64,000 bases of DNA from Chitinophaga silvisoli (GCF_003412465.1 NZ_QTJV01000010.1:410803-474802), one strand, 5' to 3'; counted from the stretch's first letter, positions 1-9,657 are shown. The notes: a model not told the origin generated them from the sequence alone. A program made the numbers and translations.

Positions 1-1
1 T

Positions 2-49
2 ATCAATATCATTAAAGACTGGATCGCCCGCGGTGCTCAAAATAATTAA
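2..49 (+). CDS. 3' end of a probable cytochrome c-type protein (partial)
   Basis: Only the last 15 codons and a TAA stop lie in the window. The readable tail is INIIKDWIARGAQNN. The pattern DWIxxGA near a C-terminus is common in the last helix of cytochrome c domains of Bacteroidota and Planctomycetes. The stop is 11 bases before the YceI gene on the same strand, so it probably heads that operon. Nothing upstream can be seen, so the family call is an inference from a very short tail. Confidence 0.4.
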   Translation: MNIIKDWIARGAQNN

Positions 50-60
50 AACAGGAACAT

Positions 61-603
61 ATGAAACCAATGTATGTAATGGCGCTGGCCAGTTTGTTAT
101 ACCTGCCAGCCAAAGCGCAGACATTCATGACGCGCAATGGAAAGGTGAACTTCTATTCCAAAACCCCGCTTGAAGATATCAAAGCGGAAAACAGACAGGT
201 AGTAGCTGCCATCGACCTGGGTAAAAAGACCGTGGCCCTGACCCTGTTGCAAAAAAACTTTCTGTTTGAAAAGCAACTGATGCAGGACCATTACAACGAG
301 AACTATGTAGAAAGTGACAAGTTCCCGAAAGCACAGTTCACAGGTACCATCACCGGCAATGTAGGCACCAGTCCCGGTACCTACAAAGTACAGATCAGCG
401 GCAACCTTACCCTGCATGGTGTAACCAAACCAGTGAACGCACCTGCAGAACTGGAAGTGGCCGATGGCAAAGTAACAGGTAAAGCTGACTTCAAGGTGAA
501 ACCTTCCGATTTCGATATTAAAATTCCTGCACTGGTAAAAGATAAAATTGCTTCAGAAATCACAGTACAGGTACTTGCTGCCTGCACTGCGTTATCAAAA
601 TAA
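61..603 (+). CDS. YceI family periplasmic lipid-binding-like protein
   Basis: A 180-residue protein with an N-terminal signal peptide (about residues 1-19, ending AKAQ). The rest fits the YceI beta-barrel/lipocalin-like fold, with SDKFPKAQFTGTI and the later LTLHGVTKPV, both hallmark YceI segments. YceI proteins bind isoprenoid-like amphiphiles in the periplasm; the ligand here is unknown. The stop TAA overlaps the ATG of the next gene by one base, so the two are translationally coupled, and a probable cytochrome c lies just upstream. The cytochrome/YceI/DUF5777 grouping suggests a periplasmic electron-transfer or quinone-related role, which is inference. Confidence 0.9.
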   Translation: MKPMYVMALASLLYLPAKAQTFMTRNGKVNFYSKTPLEDIKAENRQVVAAIDLGKKTVALTLLQKNFLFEKQLMQDHYNENYVESDKFPKAQFTGTITGNVGTSPGTYKVQISGNLTLHGVTKPVNAPAELEVADGKVTGKADFKVKPSDFDIKIPALVKDKIASEITVQVLAACTALSK

Positions 604-1490
604 TGGATATGCAAAGAAGAATCATTCAAACCATATTTTTATTACTCGTATGCACCCGTATGATGGCGCAGGACAGCAGTCTGATGAAAATGATGGACGA
701 TGCCGTAGCCGAATCACAGCAAGGACAGGTGGTAACTGGTACCTTCAAGGCTACACAGATTGTAAACCTGCCTACCGTAGAATCGCCGGGAAAGAAAAGC
801 CTGCAATTCATGATCATGCACCGTTTCGGAAAACTAAACGGGGGCGCTTATGAGTTATTCGGACTTGACAACGCATCTATTCGTTTTGCATTGGATTATG
901 GTATCACAGACCGCTTCTCAGTAGGACTGGGTCGCAGCTCTGTCGATAAAACTTTCGATGGTTCCCTGAAGTATAAGCTCCTGCAGCAGAAACAAACAGG
1001 TATGCCAGTGTCTGTAAGCCTGTATGGCCTGATTACCAACTATACACAGCGTTATACAGATAAGCCTTACCTCGATGCCCGCTATCGCACGGCATATACG
1101 ACCCAGGTTATCATTGCTAAAAAGTTTACTCCTGCTTTCTCCTTTGAAGTAGTGCCATCCTGGATCCATTATAACCTGACGCCAACACCCGAAGATAAAA
1201 ATGATCTCTTCGCGGTATCTGCAGGTGGTCGGCTGAAATTCACAAAGAGAATGAGTATCAATGCTGAGTACAATTACCTGGCGCGTAATCAGGTAGTAAG
1301 CACAAAGGTCTATGATGCTATCTCCGGCGGTATTGATATTGAAACCGGTGGTCACGTATTCCAGCTCGTATTTACCAATGCCTCAGGTATGGTAGGTCCT
1401 TACTATCTGGCTAAGACCGATGGTAGCTGGGGTAAAGGTGATATCTATTTTGGGTTCAACATCACCAGGAATTTCAACTTCAAAAAGTAG
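603..1490 (+). CDS. DUF5777 family outer-membrane beta-barrel protein
   Basis: A 295-residue protein with a signal peptide (residues 1-22, ending MMAQ). The rest alternates polar and hydrophobic residues, as in an outer-membrane barrel, and ends in FGFNITRNFNFKK, a typical aromatic C-terminal strand. The segment with MHRFGKLNGGAYELFGLDNAS is the recognisable start of the DUF5777 barrel in Bacteroidota. The start codon overlaps the YceI stop (TAATG), so the genes form one transcript, closed by the strong terminator at 1538. The substrate is unknown; coupling to YceI and a cytochrome suggests a shared envelope redox function. Confidence 0.8.
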   Translation: MDMQRRIIQTIFLLLVCTRMMAQDSSLMKMMDDAVAESQQGQVVTGTFKATQIVNLPTVESPGKKSLQFMIMHRFGKLNGGAYELFGLDNASIRFALDYGITDRFSVGLGRSSVDKTFDGSLKYKLLQQKQTGMPVSVSLYGLITNYTQRYTDKPYLDARYRTAYTTQVIIAKKFTPAFSFEVVPSWIHYNLTPTPEDKNDLFAVSAGGRLKFTKRMSINAEYNYLARNQVVSTKVYDAISGGIDIETGGHVFQLVFTNASGMVGPYYLAKTDGSWGKGDIYFGFNITRNFNFKK

Positions 1491-1537
1491 CCTTCACTGG
1501 CTTTTTGAGTGTAGACTCCCCTTTGGGGCAGTACCAT

Positions 1538-1577
1538 TTTTATCGTTGCCTGCCAGGCAGGCAACGATAAAATTTTT
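1538..1577 (+). terminator. Rho-independent terminator with a 17-bp perfect stem
   Basis: Bases 1538-1554 and 1556-1572 are exact reverse complements around one central base. The stem has a GC-rich core (GTTGCCTGCC) and AT-rich ends, followed by five T at 1573-1577. It closes the YceI/DUF5777 operon and can also act on the other strand, where a run of T follows as well. Confidence 0.85.
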
Positions 1578-1654
1578 AATATTTACCTACGAAATTTTCC
1601 ATTTGGTCGTAATTTGGTGCTATGAATGTAAGATAGCGCCTAATTTCCGGCCTT

Positions 1655-2950
1655 ATGTTCAATGCCGACAGTTTACCTTCCCGTATTTGGAAGCCAGTGG
1701 ATAATACACCGCTGGTACTTTTCCGTATCCTGCTTGGATTTCTCCTCCTGTTTCAATCTGTCAATGATATTCTCTCTGGCAGGGTCCGTACCCTGTTCGT
1801 TGAACCCTCCTTTACCTTCCCTTTTATTGGATTTGAATGGTTGCGACCATTGCCGGGGAATGGCATGTATGGCTATTTTCTGGTAATGGGCTTTTTGGCC
1901 ATCCTGGTTATGCTGGGAGCCTTTTACCGCCTGGCGATGACCGGCTATACGCTACTCTGGACCGGCACCTACCTGATGCAGAAATGTGGCTACAACAACC
2001 ATTATTACCTCATCATAATTATATGTGCATTCATGTGTATAATGCCTGCACACCGCCGTCTCTCTGTAGATGTATGGCGCAAACCAGGAATCCGGTCCGA
2101 TTTCTGTCCGCAGTGGTGCAGCTGGTTCTTTATCGCGCAGTTTGGCATTGTCTATACTTACGCTGCTATTGCAAAGTTGTATCCTGATTGGCTCTCCGGC
2201 CGCTACCTGGCCAGCACCCTCACCAGCAACCCGATCAGGTATTTACTTTGCTATCTGGGCATCGTCTACGATTTTGTGATCACACCATGTATGTTATTCC
2301 GTCGTACCCGTGCCATTGGTATGATTGCAGCACTGATCTTTCATATTACAAACGCAATTGTCTTTACCATAGGAATCTTCCCATTCCTGGCCTTATCCGC
2401 CATGCTGTTCTTTTATCCGCCAAACCTGGTCAGGCAGTTGTTCCACTGGCCGGAACCGGCTCCTTTGCCCACAATTCCTCCACTCACAGGCAGGAAAAAG
2501 CTTGCAGTATACGCCATGGGTATTTACCTGCTGATCCAGGTGCTTCTGCCCCTGCGTTATCTTTTGTTTGGTACACAACCTTACTGGTCAGAAGAAGGGT
2601 TTCGAATGAGCTGGAGAATGATGTCACGCAATAAAAGTGGCTGGGTTTATTTCAGGGTGGTGAACAATGACACACACCAATCATGGATAGACGAGCCGGA
2701 ACAAAGGCTCAATTATGCAACATTAAATAGCCTGGCAGGATTCCCTGATCTCATCTGGCAGTATGCCCGGCACCTTAAACAAGGCTGTGCTGAAAAAGGA
2801 ATGCATCATATATCAATTTACGCTGTCAGCGCTGTCAGTCTGAATGGCCGGCACCCACAACCACTGGTTGATCCGAAAAAGGACCTGGCCAATACGCCAT
2901 GGGAGCCGTACCGCCATGCAGACTGGATTGTACCGCTGGAACCGGAGTAA
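1655..2950 (+). CDS. HTTM domain integral membrane protein (vitamin K-dependent carboxylase-like)
   Basis: A 431-residue polytopic membrane protein with about eight to ten hydrophobic helices, for example around residues 18-34, 76-93, 105-135, 160-180, 230-260 and 285-305. The pattern ALVLFRILLG-type first helix, the LMQKCGYNNHYYL segment and the later YTYAAIAKLYPDWLSGRYL match the HTTM domain. HTTM is shared with vitamin K-dependent gamma-carboxylases and was named for apparent horizontal transfer. The C-terminal soluble region (after about residue 310) carries a WSEEGFRMSWRMM motif, also typical. Bacterial substrates are mostly unknown. It is a single gene, with the terminator at 1538 before it and a convergent DUF2147 gene after it. 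Confidence 0.8.
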   Translation: MFNADSLPSRIWKPVDNTPLVLFRILLGFLLLFQSVNDILSGRVRTLFVEPSFTFPFIGFEWLRPLPGNGMYGYFLVMGFLAILVMLGAFYRLAMTGYTLLWTGTYLMQKCGYNNHYYLIIIICAFMCIMPAHRRLSVDVWRKPGIRSDFCPQWCSWFFIAQFGIVYTYAAIAKLYPDWLSGRYLASTLTSNPIRYLLCYLGIVYDFVITPCMLFRRTRAIGMIAALIFHITNAIVFTIGIFPFLALSAMLFFYPPNLVRQLFHWPEPAPLPTIPPLTGRKKLAVYAMGIYLLIQVLLPLRYLLFGTQPYWSEEGFRMSWRMMSRNKSGWVYFRVVNNDTHQSWIDEPEQRLNYATLNSLAGFPDLIWQYARHLKQGCAEKGMHHISIYAVSAVSLNGRHPQPLVDPKKDLANTPWEPYRHADWIVPLEPE

Positions 2951-2981
2951 TTAATAAATACCTGCCGCAGCAGGAGTCCTT

Positions 2982-3416
2982 TTACCCCCTGGTCCACACA
3001 GTCGTCCTGCCAAACATGGAGACACCGACGTAGCCTCTTATTTCCAGTTTGTCTCCTTTCATTTTCATAGTACAACTATACGTCTTCCCACTCTTGGGAT
3101 CATAGATCTTACCACCACTCCATTCACCGTCATCATAGGTGAAGTTTGTCAGCAGTACAAGCCCCAACAACGGACGGCTCCTTAATTTAGGATCGCTGTT
3201 TTTGGTATCAGTTCTGTCTTTACGGGGTGTTTTCCCGTCAGCTTCCACGAGGTCCTTGCCCCATACCAGCTTACCGAAATACTTATCCCCGGTTTTATAG
3301 ATTTCAATGCGGCCGTCTTTTTCTTCACTCAGCCAGTTACCGAGTATCTTGTCCTGTGCCAGCAATACATGCGTCGAAAACAATAAAGTAATTAATAAAA
3401 ATGCGATCCTTTTCAT
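2982..3416 (-). CDS. DUF2147 domain protein, exported
   Basis: A 144-residue protein with a signal peptide (residues 1-20, ending LLAQ). ILGNWLSEEKDGRIEIYK at the start and GGKIYDPKSGKTYSC near residue 105 are the two conserved strands of DUF2147, a small lipocalin-like beta-barrel of unknown ligand. It lies 10 bases after the TolC-like gene on the same strand and so is probably the last gene of the efflux operon. A role accessory to efflux is only suggested by position. Confidence 0.85.
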   Translation of the reverse strand: MKRIAFLLITLLFSTHVLLAQDKILGNWLSEEKDGRIEIYKTGDKYFGKLVWGKDLVEADGKTPRKDRTDTKNSDPKLRSRPLLGLVLLTNFTYDDGEWSGGKIYDPKSGKTYSCTMKMKGDKLEIRGYVGVSMFGRTTVWTRG

Positions 3417-3426
3417 GTGAATACTT

Positions 3427-4749
3427 TTAATAAGCGCCGGTCAAAATGCGCAGATCAGATAAGGCGATCCTGTAATTGAGCTGTGCACTCAGCAGGTCTG
3501 CCTGCGCTTTCGCCAGCATTGATTTTGTGTTTAACAGATCAGCTTCAATATTCAGGCCAGCATCTTGTTTATCCTGCTGAATTTTTAGCTCATCCTGCCG
3601 GTAATTTACAGCCTTTTGGGCAACCGCGATCAGGGCAATAGCCTGGTTGATCCGTCTTTTTGCTTTTGCAATATCATGGTTCACAGTCTCCTGCGTATTC
3701 GCTACATATTCGGTAGACTGCTGCAGCTGGAAGTTACGCTGGTGCATCACCTGTTTATTGGAAAAAATATCCTGGATATTCCACTTAAAGGATGCTCCCA
3801 CAAATGGGTTACTGTTTGGATACAAAACATTCCCTGTCTGGTAAGTATAGCCAGCCATCAAACCAAAGTCAGGCAGGTAACTGCGTTGTGCTGCTTTGAT
3901 CGCCTGTTCGGTTTTTACCCTCGTTAAATTGGCCAGCCGGATATCTACGTTGTTTTCGCCTGAAATGCTGTCACTGATTGGTTGTGGGGTGTAATCCACC
4001 TCCGCCAGTATCACACTGTCCGCAGTGATGCCCGTGAGCTGTTGCAGATCTGCCATGTAATCATCTGCCTGGATCTGTAGCTTCAGCAGGTTCTGTTCTT
4101 CATCCGCAACATTGGCCTGGAGTCCTGCCTTGCTGGCATCCACGGTTTTACCGGCCATCAGCGCACTTTCCACGTCAAACTGTTTCATCTGCGCCAGTTG
4201 AAGGTTGGCATTTGCGGTAACCTGTTGCTGCTGGTTAATCAGTAAACCATAATAGAGCTTTTCCACTGCCTGCCTGATTTGCAGCGCTGCCTTCCTGCTT
4301 TCCTGTTCTGCAATCAATACATCAGTCTTCGTCACTTCCATGCCTGCCTTTATCTTGCCCAGCTGGGTAATGGGTTGGTATACGGTTACACCGGCATTGA
4401 AGTTGTTGTGTTTACCCAGTTCAAAAGAAGCATCCTTATTCGGCAGTTCAATGGTAGTACCCCCCAATGGTAGAGCGCCGAAATAGCCGGCAGGGATATT
4501 CAGCGCACCCAGGTTCTGGTTATATTGATAGGCAGAGCTGACGGTGACTGCAGGATATTGTTTGATAGCATCTTCATGCAGCTTTGCCGCTTTTTCTGAC
4601 TGTTGTAGTTTCTTGATGTGCAGTGCCCTGTTATGTTGCAAAGCGAGATCAATAGCCTGCTGTAAATCCAGTGGCATTGGTTGCTGCGCGTGCAGCACCG
4701 GTGCCATGAGCAGGAATATAATGAGTGTGAGAAGGCATCTACTTTTCAT
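3427..4749 (-). CDS. TolC-family outer membrane efflux channel
   Basis: A 440-residue protein with a signal peptide (residues 1-21, ending LHAQ). It has two copies of the OEP repeat, with long amphipathic helices rich in Gln, Ala and Leu, such as the regions near residues 25-60, 150-215 and 330-430. The motif LDLQQAIDLALQHNRAL at the N-terminus is the classic start of this family. It would form the outer-membrane duct for the RND pump encoded just upstream, whose 3' end it overlaps by 11 bases. Confidence 0.95.
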   Translation of the reverse strand: MKSRCLLTLIIFLLMAPVLHAQQPMPLDLQQAIDLALQHNRALHIKKLQQSEKAAKLHEDAIKQYPAVTVSSAYQYNQNLGALNIPAGYFGALPLGGTTIELPNKDASFELGKHNNFNAGVTVYQPITQLGKIKAGMEVTKTDVLIAEQESRKAALQIRQAVEKLYYGLLINQQQQVTANANLQLAQMKQFDVESALMAGKTVDASKAGLQANVADEEQNLLKLQIQADDYMADLQQLTGITADSVILAEVDYTPQPISDSISGENNVDIRLANLTRVKTEQAIKAAQRSYLPDFGLMAGYTYQTGNVLYPNSNPFVGASFKWNIQDIFSNKQVMHQRNFQLQQSTEYVANTQETVNHDIAKAKRRINQAIALIAVAQKAVNYRQDELKIQQDKQDAGLNIEADLLNTKSMLAKAQADLLSAQLNYRIALSDLRILTGAY

Positions 4750-7700
4750 CGGAAGTCGGTTTGATCCATACGATATATAAAACGGGTACAGTGAGCAGGG
4801 CTACGATCATAGACCATACTACCCCCACGGCAATCACACTGGCCAGCGGGCTCCACATAGGAGAGCCGGAGAGGATCATAGGCAGTACCCCGATTGCGGC
4901 AGCCATCGCTGTCAGGAAGATAGGTCTCAGCCTGCGCTTGCCTGATTCAATAGCCGCCGTGCGTATATCCATGCCATGCTTTAATAGTTCGTTGGTATGG
5001 TCTACAAGAATGATCGCATTCCTCACCACGATACCTGACAAACTGATTAAACCTACAAATGCCGTAAACCCAAAGTTGTTATGCGTCATATATAGGCCCG
5101 CCATAGCCCCGAATAAACTGAGTGGGATGGTGAGCATAATAATCGTTGCTTCCTTCAGGTTGCGGAACTGGAAAAGCAGGATGAAGAAGATGGCTACAAG
5201 ACTGATCGCCAGCACGACCATCATCTGGCTGAACGTCTCTTTCTTATTCGCGTCTTCACCTCCGTACACAATCTGGTATCCCGGTGGCAGCGTAAGCTGG
5301 CTGATAGCCGGTTGAATGGCTTTCAGCAGATCTGCAGGCAGTACATTGTCTGCCGTTTCACTCAGCACCGTCAGTGTTCTTACACCATTGCGGTGCATGA
5401 TCTTGCCGGTCTGCCATTCAGGAGTAAGGGAAGCTATCTGACGTAGCGGCACACTGGCACCTGTAACCGGAGACTCCAGGTACATGTTTTCCAGGTCACT
5501 AAAACTGCGACGGCTTTTTTCATCCAGCCTCAATACAATGTCAATCGGGTTATTGCCCTCATACATTGTAGATACAGGGTAACCACTAAAACCTGTATAA
5601 ACTGATTGTGCAATGCTGGCTGTCGCGAAGCCCAGCCTGTTGGCTTCATCTTTCAGCTGGATGCCTACGCCATAATAGTCTTCCCTGAAATCACTTCTTA
5701 CGAGATAACTTCCCCTGGTGTTTTGAACGATCTTTTGCACTGCTGCTCCGATCTGTTTCAACCTGCTGATGTCATCTCCTATAATACGTACTTCTACCGG
5801 GGATTTAAGCACAGAGCCCTGTTGCATCAGTTTTACCTGTGGCAAACCTTCCGGTACAGCAGCAGCTACCTTTCGCTCCAGCTCCATAGAGAGTGCTTCG
5901 GTAGTTGCTTCTGTAGTTGTGTTGATTAAAATCTGTCCGTAGTTACTCACCGGTACTTCCGGTGAATAGTTGTAATAAAAGCGAGGCGCACTTGTACCTG
6001 TGAAGGTAGCATATGAAGTCACGCGCGGATCGTTCCTGATCAGGGCTGTGAGCCGCTGCACAGCATCATCTGTTTTCTCCAGCCGGGTGCCTGTAGGCAT
6101 CCACAGTTCTATTACAAACTGGTTTCTCTCAGCTGCGGGGAAGAACTTCTGCCGGATACCTTTCGTATACAATAAACCGGCAAGGGGAATGGTGAGCAGG
6201 CTTCCGATGATCGTCGTTTTCGGATGTAATACACACCAGTCCAGCGCATTGTTATAAGCAGTTTGCATCCTGTCGAGCAATGACTTTCTCTTCTTTATCT
6301 TCTCCGGATTGTGCAGACCCTTTTTGATAAAGGTAAAGCACAACAGCGGTGTCAATACCATCGCCACGATAAAGGAAGAACCCAATGCCACTGCTACTGT
6401 AATCGGCAATGCCACGATGAACTCACCGACAGCCCCGGTGATCATTACCATGGGCATAAAAGACGCGATGATCGTCACCGTAGCCGCCAATACCGGCACC
6501 ACCAGGTCTGTTGCACTCTTCCAGGCCGCCGTCCATCTGTCTTTCCCTTCATCCAGCAGTTCTACATAGTTATCTGCAATTACAATGGCATCATCGACGA
6601 CCATACCCAGTACCACGATGAGGGCCGCCAGTGATACCTGGTGCAACTCTATCCCAAAGAGGTGCATGATGGCGAATGTCACAGCAATGGTCATCGGAAT
6701 AGCCATAGCAGCTACTGCTGCAATACGTAATGGTAGTAATAAGATCACCACAATCACTACAGATATAATCGCGAGGAAGAATTCCTTAATAAAGTGAGAT
6801 ACGTTTTCATCCACCAGCATGGGCTGGTTCACAATAGTCGTGATATGTACATTGGAAGGGAGCAATTTGGATACCTCATCCATTTTCTGCTGCACCGCTT
6901 CCCCGAATTTCACAATGTTGTTACCTTCCAGCATCTGCACAGTCAGCATCATGGCCTTGTGACCATTAACAGTAATAAGAGAGGTGGGATCCGTATACGT
7001 ACGATTGATAGCAGCTACATCACCCAGGCGTACGGTAGCCCCTGTCCGGGTAGTGCCTACAATCTGGTTGGCAATTTGATTCTCTGTATTATAATAACCG
7101 GTGGTATACAGTGGTGCTTTGGTGACATCCGTTTTTACATCACCTGTTGCCATAATGGTATTTTGTGATTGCAGCACGCGGGTCACTTGTGTCACATTAA
7201 TACCATATTGAGCCAGCTTTTCAGAATTGGAAGTAACAGTGATCTGTTCTTTCTGTTCCCCAATGCGTTTGATCTTGGAGGATGCCTTGATTGTACGGAT
7301 GGCATCTTCCATTTTTTGTGCGTATTCTTTCAGCTGGGTGTAGGTAGCGGAATCACTTTCGATACCGATCACCAGTGCTTCCGTGTCCCCGAAGTCAGAG
7401 TTTACAATCGGTCCGCGTACCCCCTGGGGAAAGTCGATAGATTTACCGACCAGGAGCTGGTGCCTTAGCTTACTCCAGAACACATCCGGGTTTTTCACCT
7501 TTTCTCCCAGTTCCACGTTCACGATGACCATCCCATCCTGGGAGGTAGAGTAGGTTTTATCTTTTCTTACTTCTTCAAACTGGAAAAGGTATTGTTCCAG
7601 TTTTTTGGTAACCTGGTCTTCCACCTGTGCGGAATTGGCACCGGGGAAGTAGGCAATCACCAGGCCCTGTCTGATCGTAATCTTCGGGTCTTCCCTTCTT

Positions 7701-7810
7701 GGCATGGTGAGCAGGGAGTTGACACCTACTGCAAATACGAGCAGCAGTACGGACAACGTCACCTGTTTATATTTTAAAGCAGATTGTACAAGATTCATGA
7801 TGAAGATCAT
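4739..7810 (-). CDS. RND (AcrB-like) inner-membrane efflux pump
   Basis: A 1023-residue protein, full length for the hydrophobe/amphiphile efflux RND family. It opens with a transmembrane helix and the periplasmic MPRREDPKI segment. Helices 2-6 appear near residues 335-470 (VVVDDAIVIADNYVEL is the helix-4 signature with the proton-relay Asp pair) and helices 8-12 near 860-1015. It exports small toxic compounds by proton antiport; the substrate is not readable. The start ATG overlaps the adaptor stop (ATGA). A second ATG four codons later (7798) is an equally good start. Confidence 0.95.
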   Translation of the reverse strand: MIFIMNLVQSALKYKQVTLSVLLLVFAVGVNSLLTMPRREDPKITIRQGLVIAYFPGANSAQVEDQVTKKLEQYLFQFEEVRKDKTYSTSQDGMVIVNVELGEKVKNPDVFWSKLRHQLLVGKSIDFPQGVRGPIVNSDFGDTEALVIGIESDSATYTQLKEYAQKMEDAIRTIKASSKIKRIGEQKEQITVTSNSEKLAQYGINVTQVTRVLQSQNTIMATGDVKTDVTKAPLYTTGYYNTENQIANQIVGTTRTGATVRLGDVAAINRTYTDPTSLITVNGHKAMMLTVQMLEGNNIVKFGEAVQQKMDEVSKLLPSNVHITTIVNQPMLVDENVSHFIKEFFLAIISVVIVVILLLPLRIAAVAAMAIPMTIAVTFAIMHLFGIELHQVSLAALIVVLGMVVDDAIVIADNYVELLDEGKDRWTAAWKSATDLVVPVLAATVTIIASFMPMVMITGAVGEFIVALPITVAVALGSSFIVAMVLTPLLCFTFIKKGLHNPEKIKKRKSLLDRMQTAYNNALDWCVLHPKTTIIGSLLTIPLAGLLYTKGIRQKFFPAAERNQFVIELWMPTGTRLEKTDDAVQRLTALIRNDPRVTSYATFTGTSAPRFYYNYSPEVPVSNYGQILINTTTEATTEALSMELERKVAAAVPEGLPQVKLMQQGSVLKSPVEVRIIGDDISRLKQIGAAVQKIVQNTRGSYLVRSDFREDYYGVGIQLKDEANRLGFATASIAQSVYTGFSGYPVSTMYEGNNPIDIVLRLDEKSRRSFSDLENMYLESPVTGASVPLRQIASLTPEWQTGKIMHRNGVRTLTVLSETADNVLPADLLKAIQPAISQLTLPPGYQIVYGGEDANKKETFSQMMVVLAISLVAIFFILLFQFRNLKEATIIMLTIPLSLFGAMAGLYMTHNNFGFTAFVGLISLSGIVVRNAIILVDHTNELLKHGMDIRTAAIESGKRRLRPIFLTAMAAAIGVLPMILSGSPMWSPLASVIAVGVVWSMIVALLTVPVLYIVWIKPTSDEK

Positions 7811-8841
7811 TTAGAGAGAGAAACAACAGCACCGTCATTGAGTTTTTGCTGACCACCGGTCACAATCTGTTCACCGGTATTAAGGCCGGTGGTAATCTCC
7901 ATCAGGTTGCCACTGAGCTGGCCGATGCTTACTTTTCTTTTAAAAGCCTGGTGGCGCTGAGTATCTACTACGTAAACATAAGTCTGCCCATCTATGTCAT
8001 GCATGACAGCTTCTACAGGAATTGCCAGGATGTTGCTGACATTGCCGGAGGCTAGTTTGATTTCAGCAATCATACCAGGTCTGATCAGCAACTGAGGGTT
8101 GTCCAGCGTGATCTTCACGGTAAATGCCCTGGCGGCAGCATCTGCTGCCGCACCTACTTCTGTGACTTTACCATGGAAGGTGTCGTTCACAGCACCTACC
8201 AGTACGGCAGCTTCCTGGCCCAATTTTACATTATTCAGTTCGCTCTCGGGAATGTATGCATTCACCTTCACCGTACGGATATCAGATACAGTGAAGAGGG
8301 GCATGCCTGCGCTGGTGATCTCACCGGTTTCAGCGCTCTTTTTCAGTAAGACCCCACTGATAGGGCTATAGAGTTTTGTGTCAGAGAGGTTCTTGGCCTG
8401 CAGTTTCTGCTGGGCGCGTGCCTGGGCGAGGGTATTGGTGATCTTGCTATAATCGCTCTCACTGATGCTCTTGCGGTCGTACATGATCTTCAGGCGATTG
8501 TATTCGTCCTGGGCCTGGTTGGTACTGGCATCGGCCATTTCTTTGGCAATGGCATAATTCTGCGGATCCAGGCTGGCCAGCAATTGGCCGCTTCTGATGG
8601 TTTGTCCTTCATCGGCAGCGATATAATTGATCTTCCCGGCTACCATAAAGCCAAGATGTACGGTCTTACTACCTTCTATATTTCCGCTGATGTTGATAGC
8701 ATGGCTGGCGGTGGAGGTTTGAACGGTTTGGGTGATCACGGGAATGGCAGTATCCTGGGTGGATGATGGTTTGCCTCCTGTATGACAGCTGCTGGTAAAA
8801 ATGGCTATAGTAGCGAGCCAGCAGACAGATTTCTGTAACAT
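7807..8841 (-). CDS. RND efflux periplasmic adaptor (HlyD/AcrA family) lipoprotein
   Basis: About 344 residues from the ATG at 8841; a TTG start at 8874 is possible but adds a non-signal extension. The N-terminus MLQKSVCWLATIAIFTSSC is a lipoprotein signal with Cys at the lipobox. The order is the biotinyl-lipoyl half (AADEGQTIRSGQLLASL), an alpha-helical hairpin (about residues 105-160), the second lipoyl half (LYSPISGVLLKKSAETGE), then the barrel and membrane-proximal domains. It bridges pump and channel. It is the first gene of the four-gene operon and starts 96 bases after the Crp/Fnr gene. Confidence 0.93.
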   Translation of the reverse strand: MLQKSVCWLATIAIFTSSCHTGGKPSSTQDTAIPVITQTVQTSTASHAINISGNIEGSKTVHLGFMVAGKINYIAADEGQTIRSGQLLASLDPQNYAIAKEMADASTNQAQDEYNRLKIMYDRKSISESDYSKITNTLAQARAQQKLQAKNLSDTKLYSPISGVLLKKSAETGEITSAGMPLFTVSDIRTVKVNAYIPESELNNVKLGQEAAVLVGAVNDTFHGKVTEVGAAADAAARAFTVKITLDNPQLLIRPGMIAEIKLASGNVSNILAIPVEAVMHDIDGQTYVYVVDTQRHQAFKRKVSIGQLSGNLMEITTGLNTGEQIVTGGQQKLNDGAVVSLSK

Positions 8842-8936
8842 AAGCACTACGTTAATTATATGGCAAAAATTCAATAAGATTCCGGAGTAATTTTTAATCT
8901 ATATTAAAAAACATGCCGATAGGAGAATTGTTGTGC

Positions 8937-9497
8937 TTATTTCTGACTCCTGATCACACTCAGCCGCTGCTGGGTGATGCCGATGTAAGAGGCAATATGT
9001 CCAAGGGGGGCTCTCAGTAGAATATCAGGATGCTTCTCCAGCATGGTTTTATACCTTTCCTGTGCCGATTGAAACTGGATCATATACATTCTTTCCGACA
9101 TTTTTTTCATGACATCAATCAGGAGTACCCGCATTAGTTTTTCCAGCTGATTGTACTTATTGATGTAAATCTCAAGATCATTGAAATAGATCCAGCGGAG
9201 CGTAGAGGTTTCTAACAGTTCAAGACCGTGTGGCGAGGGAGCGTTGTAAAAGACACTCTCAATCGAAAGGCTAAACGAATTCTCCGTGAAGAAAAAGTGA
9301 GTAATGTCTTTATCGTCTTTTGTATAGTAGCTGCGTATCATGCCCGATTCAATAAAATAGACCTTTTTCGACAAAGCATCAGGCAGCAGCAGTTTATGGT
9401 GTTTAGGCAGGGTCTCGCAGGTGAAAGCCAGTTCCAGTTCCGAACAAATGTTGGCAGGGAGATCAAATTCCTGACGGAGAAAACCTAATAAATCCAT
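8937..9497 (-). CDS. Crp/Fnr family transcriptional regulator
   Basis: A 186-residue protein with a cyclic-nucleotide-binding-like beta-roll (residues about 25-115; FIESGMIRSYY is the phosphate-cassette region without the canonical cAMP-binding Arg) and a C-terminal helix-turn-helix around LGHIASYIGITQQRLS. This short form, about 190 residues, is abundant in Bacteroidota and usually of unknown ligand. It lies directly upstream of the efflux operon on the same strand, so it may regulate that operon. A palindrome 14 bases upstream of its start (9511-9530) could be its own operator. Confidence 0.85.
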   Translation of the reverse strand: MDLLGFLRQEFDLPANICSELELAFTCETLPKHHKLLLPDALSKKVYFIESGMIRSYYTKDDKDITHFFFTENSFSLSIESVFYNAPSPHGLELLETSTLRWIYFNDLEIYINKYNQLEKLMRVLLIDVMKKMSERMYMIQFQSAQERYKTMLEKHPDILLRAPLGHIASYIGITQQRLSVIRSQK

Positions 9498-9510
9498 CCT
9501 GCAATTTACC

Positions 9511-9530
9511 GAAATTTGTACGTAAATTTC
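9511..9530. promoter_or_regulatory. Palindromic operator candidate upstream of the Crp/Fnr gene
   Basis: GAAATTTGTACGTAAATTTC reads as GAAATTT and AAATTTC arms around a 6-base centre that is itself nearly palindromic. The site starts 14 bases before the Crp/Fnr start codon on the reverse strand. Dimeric Crp/Fnr proteins bind two-fold symmetric sites of this size, so autoregulation is plausible but unproven. Confidence 0.4.
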
Positions 9531-9657
9531 ACCCTTTTTAACAGCTGAATTATTTTCATTTTCCTTCCAAAATCCCCTCCTGGCAGCTTAGTAAAAGCAA
9601 TTGCCCCACATTCTTTTTAATCATGCTTGTATAATTTAATATTATTATTTAGTCATA

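Noticed and set aside
1538..1572. A mobile element at the perfect palindrome
   Set aside because: The stem with a T-run and its place after the operon stop explain it as a terminator, and it has no internal sequence.
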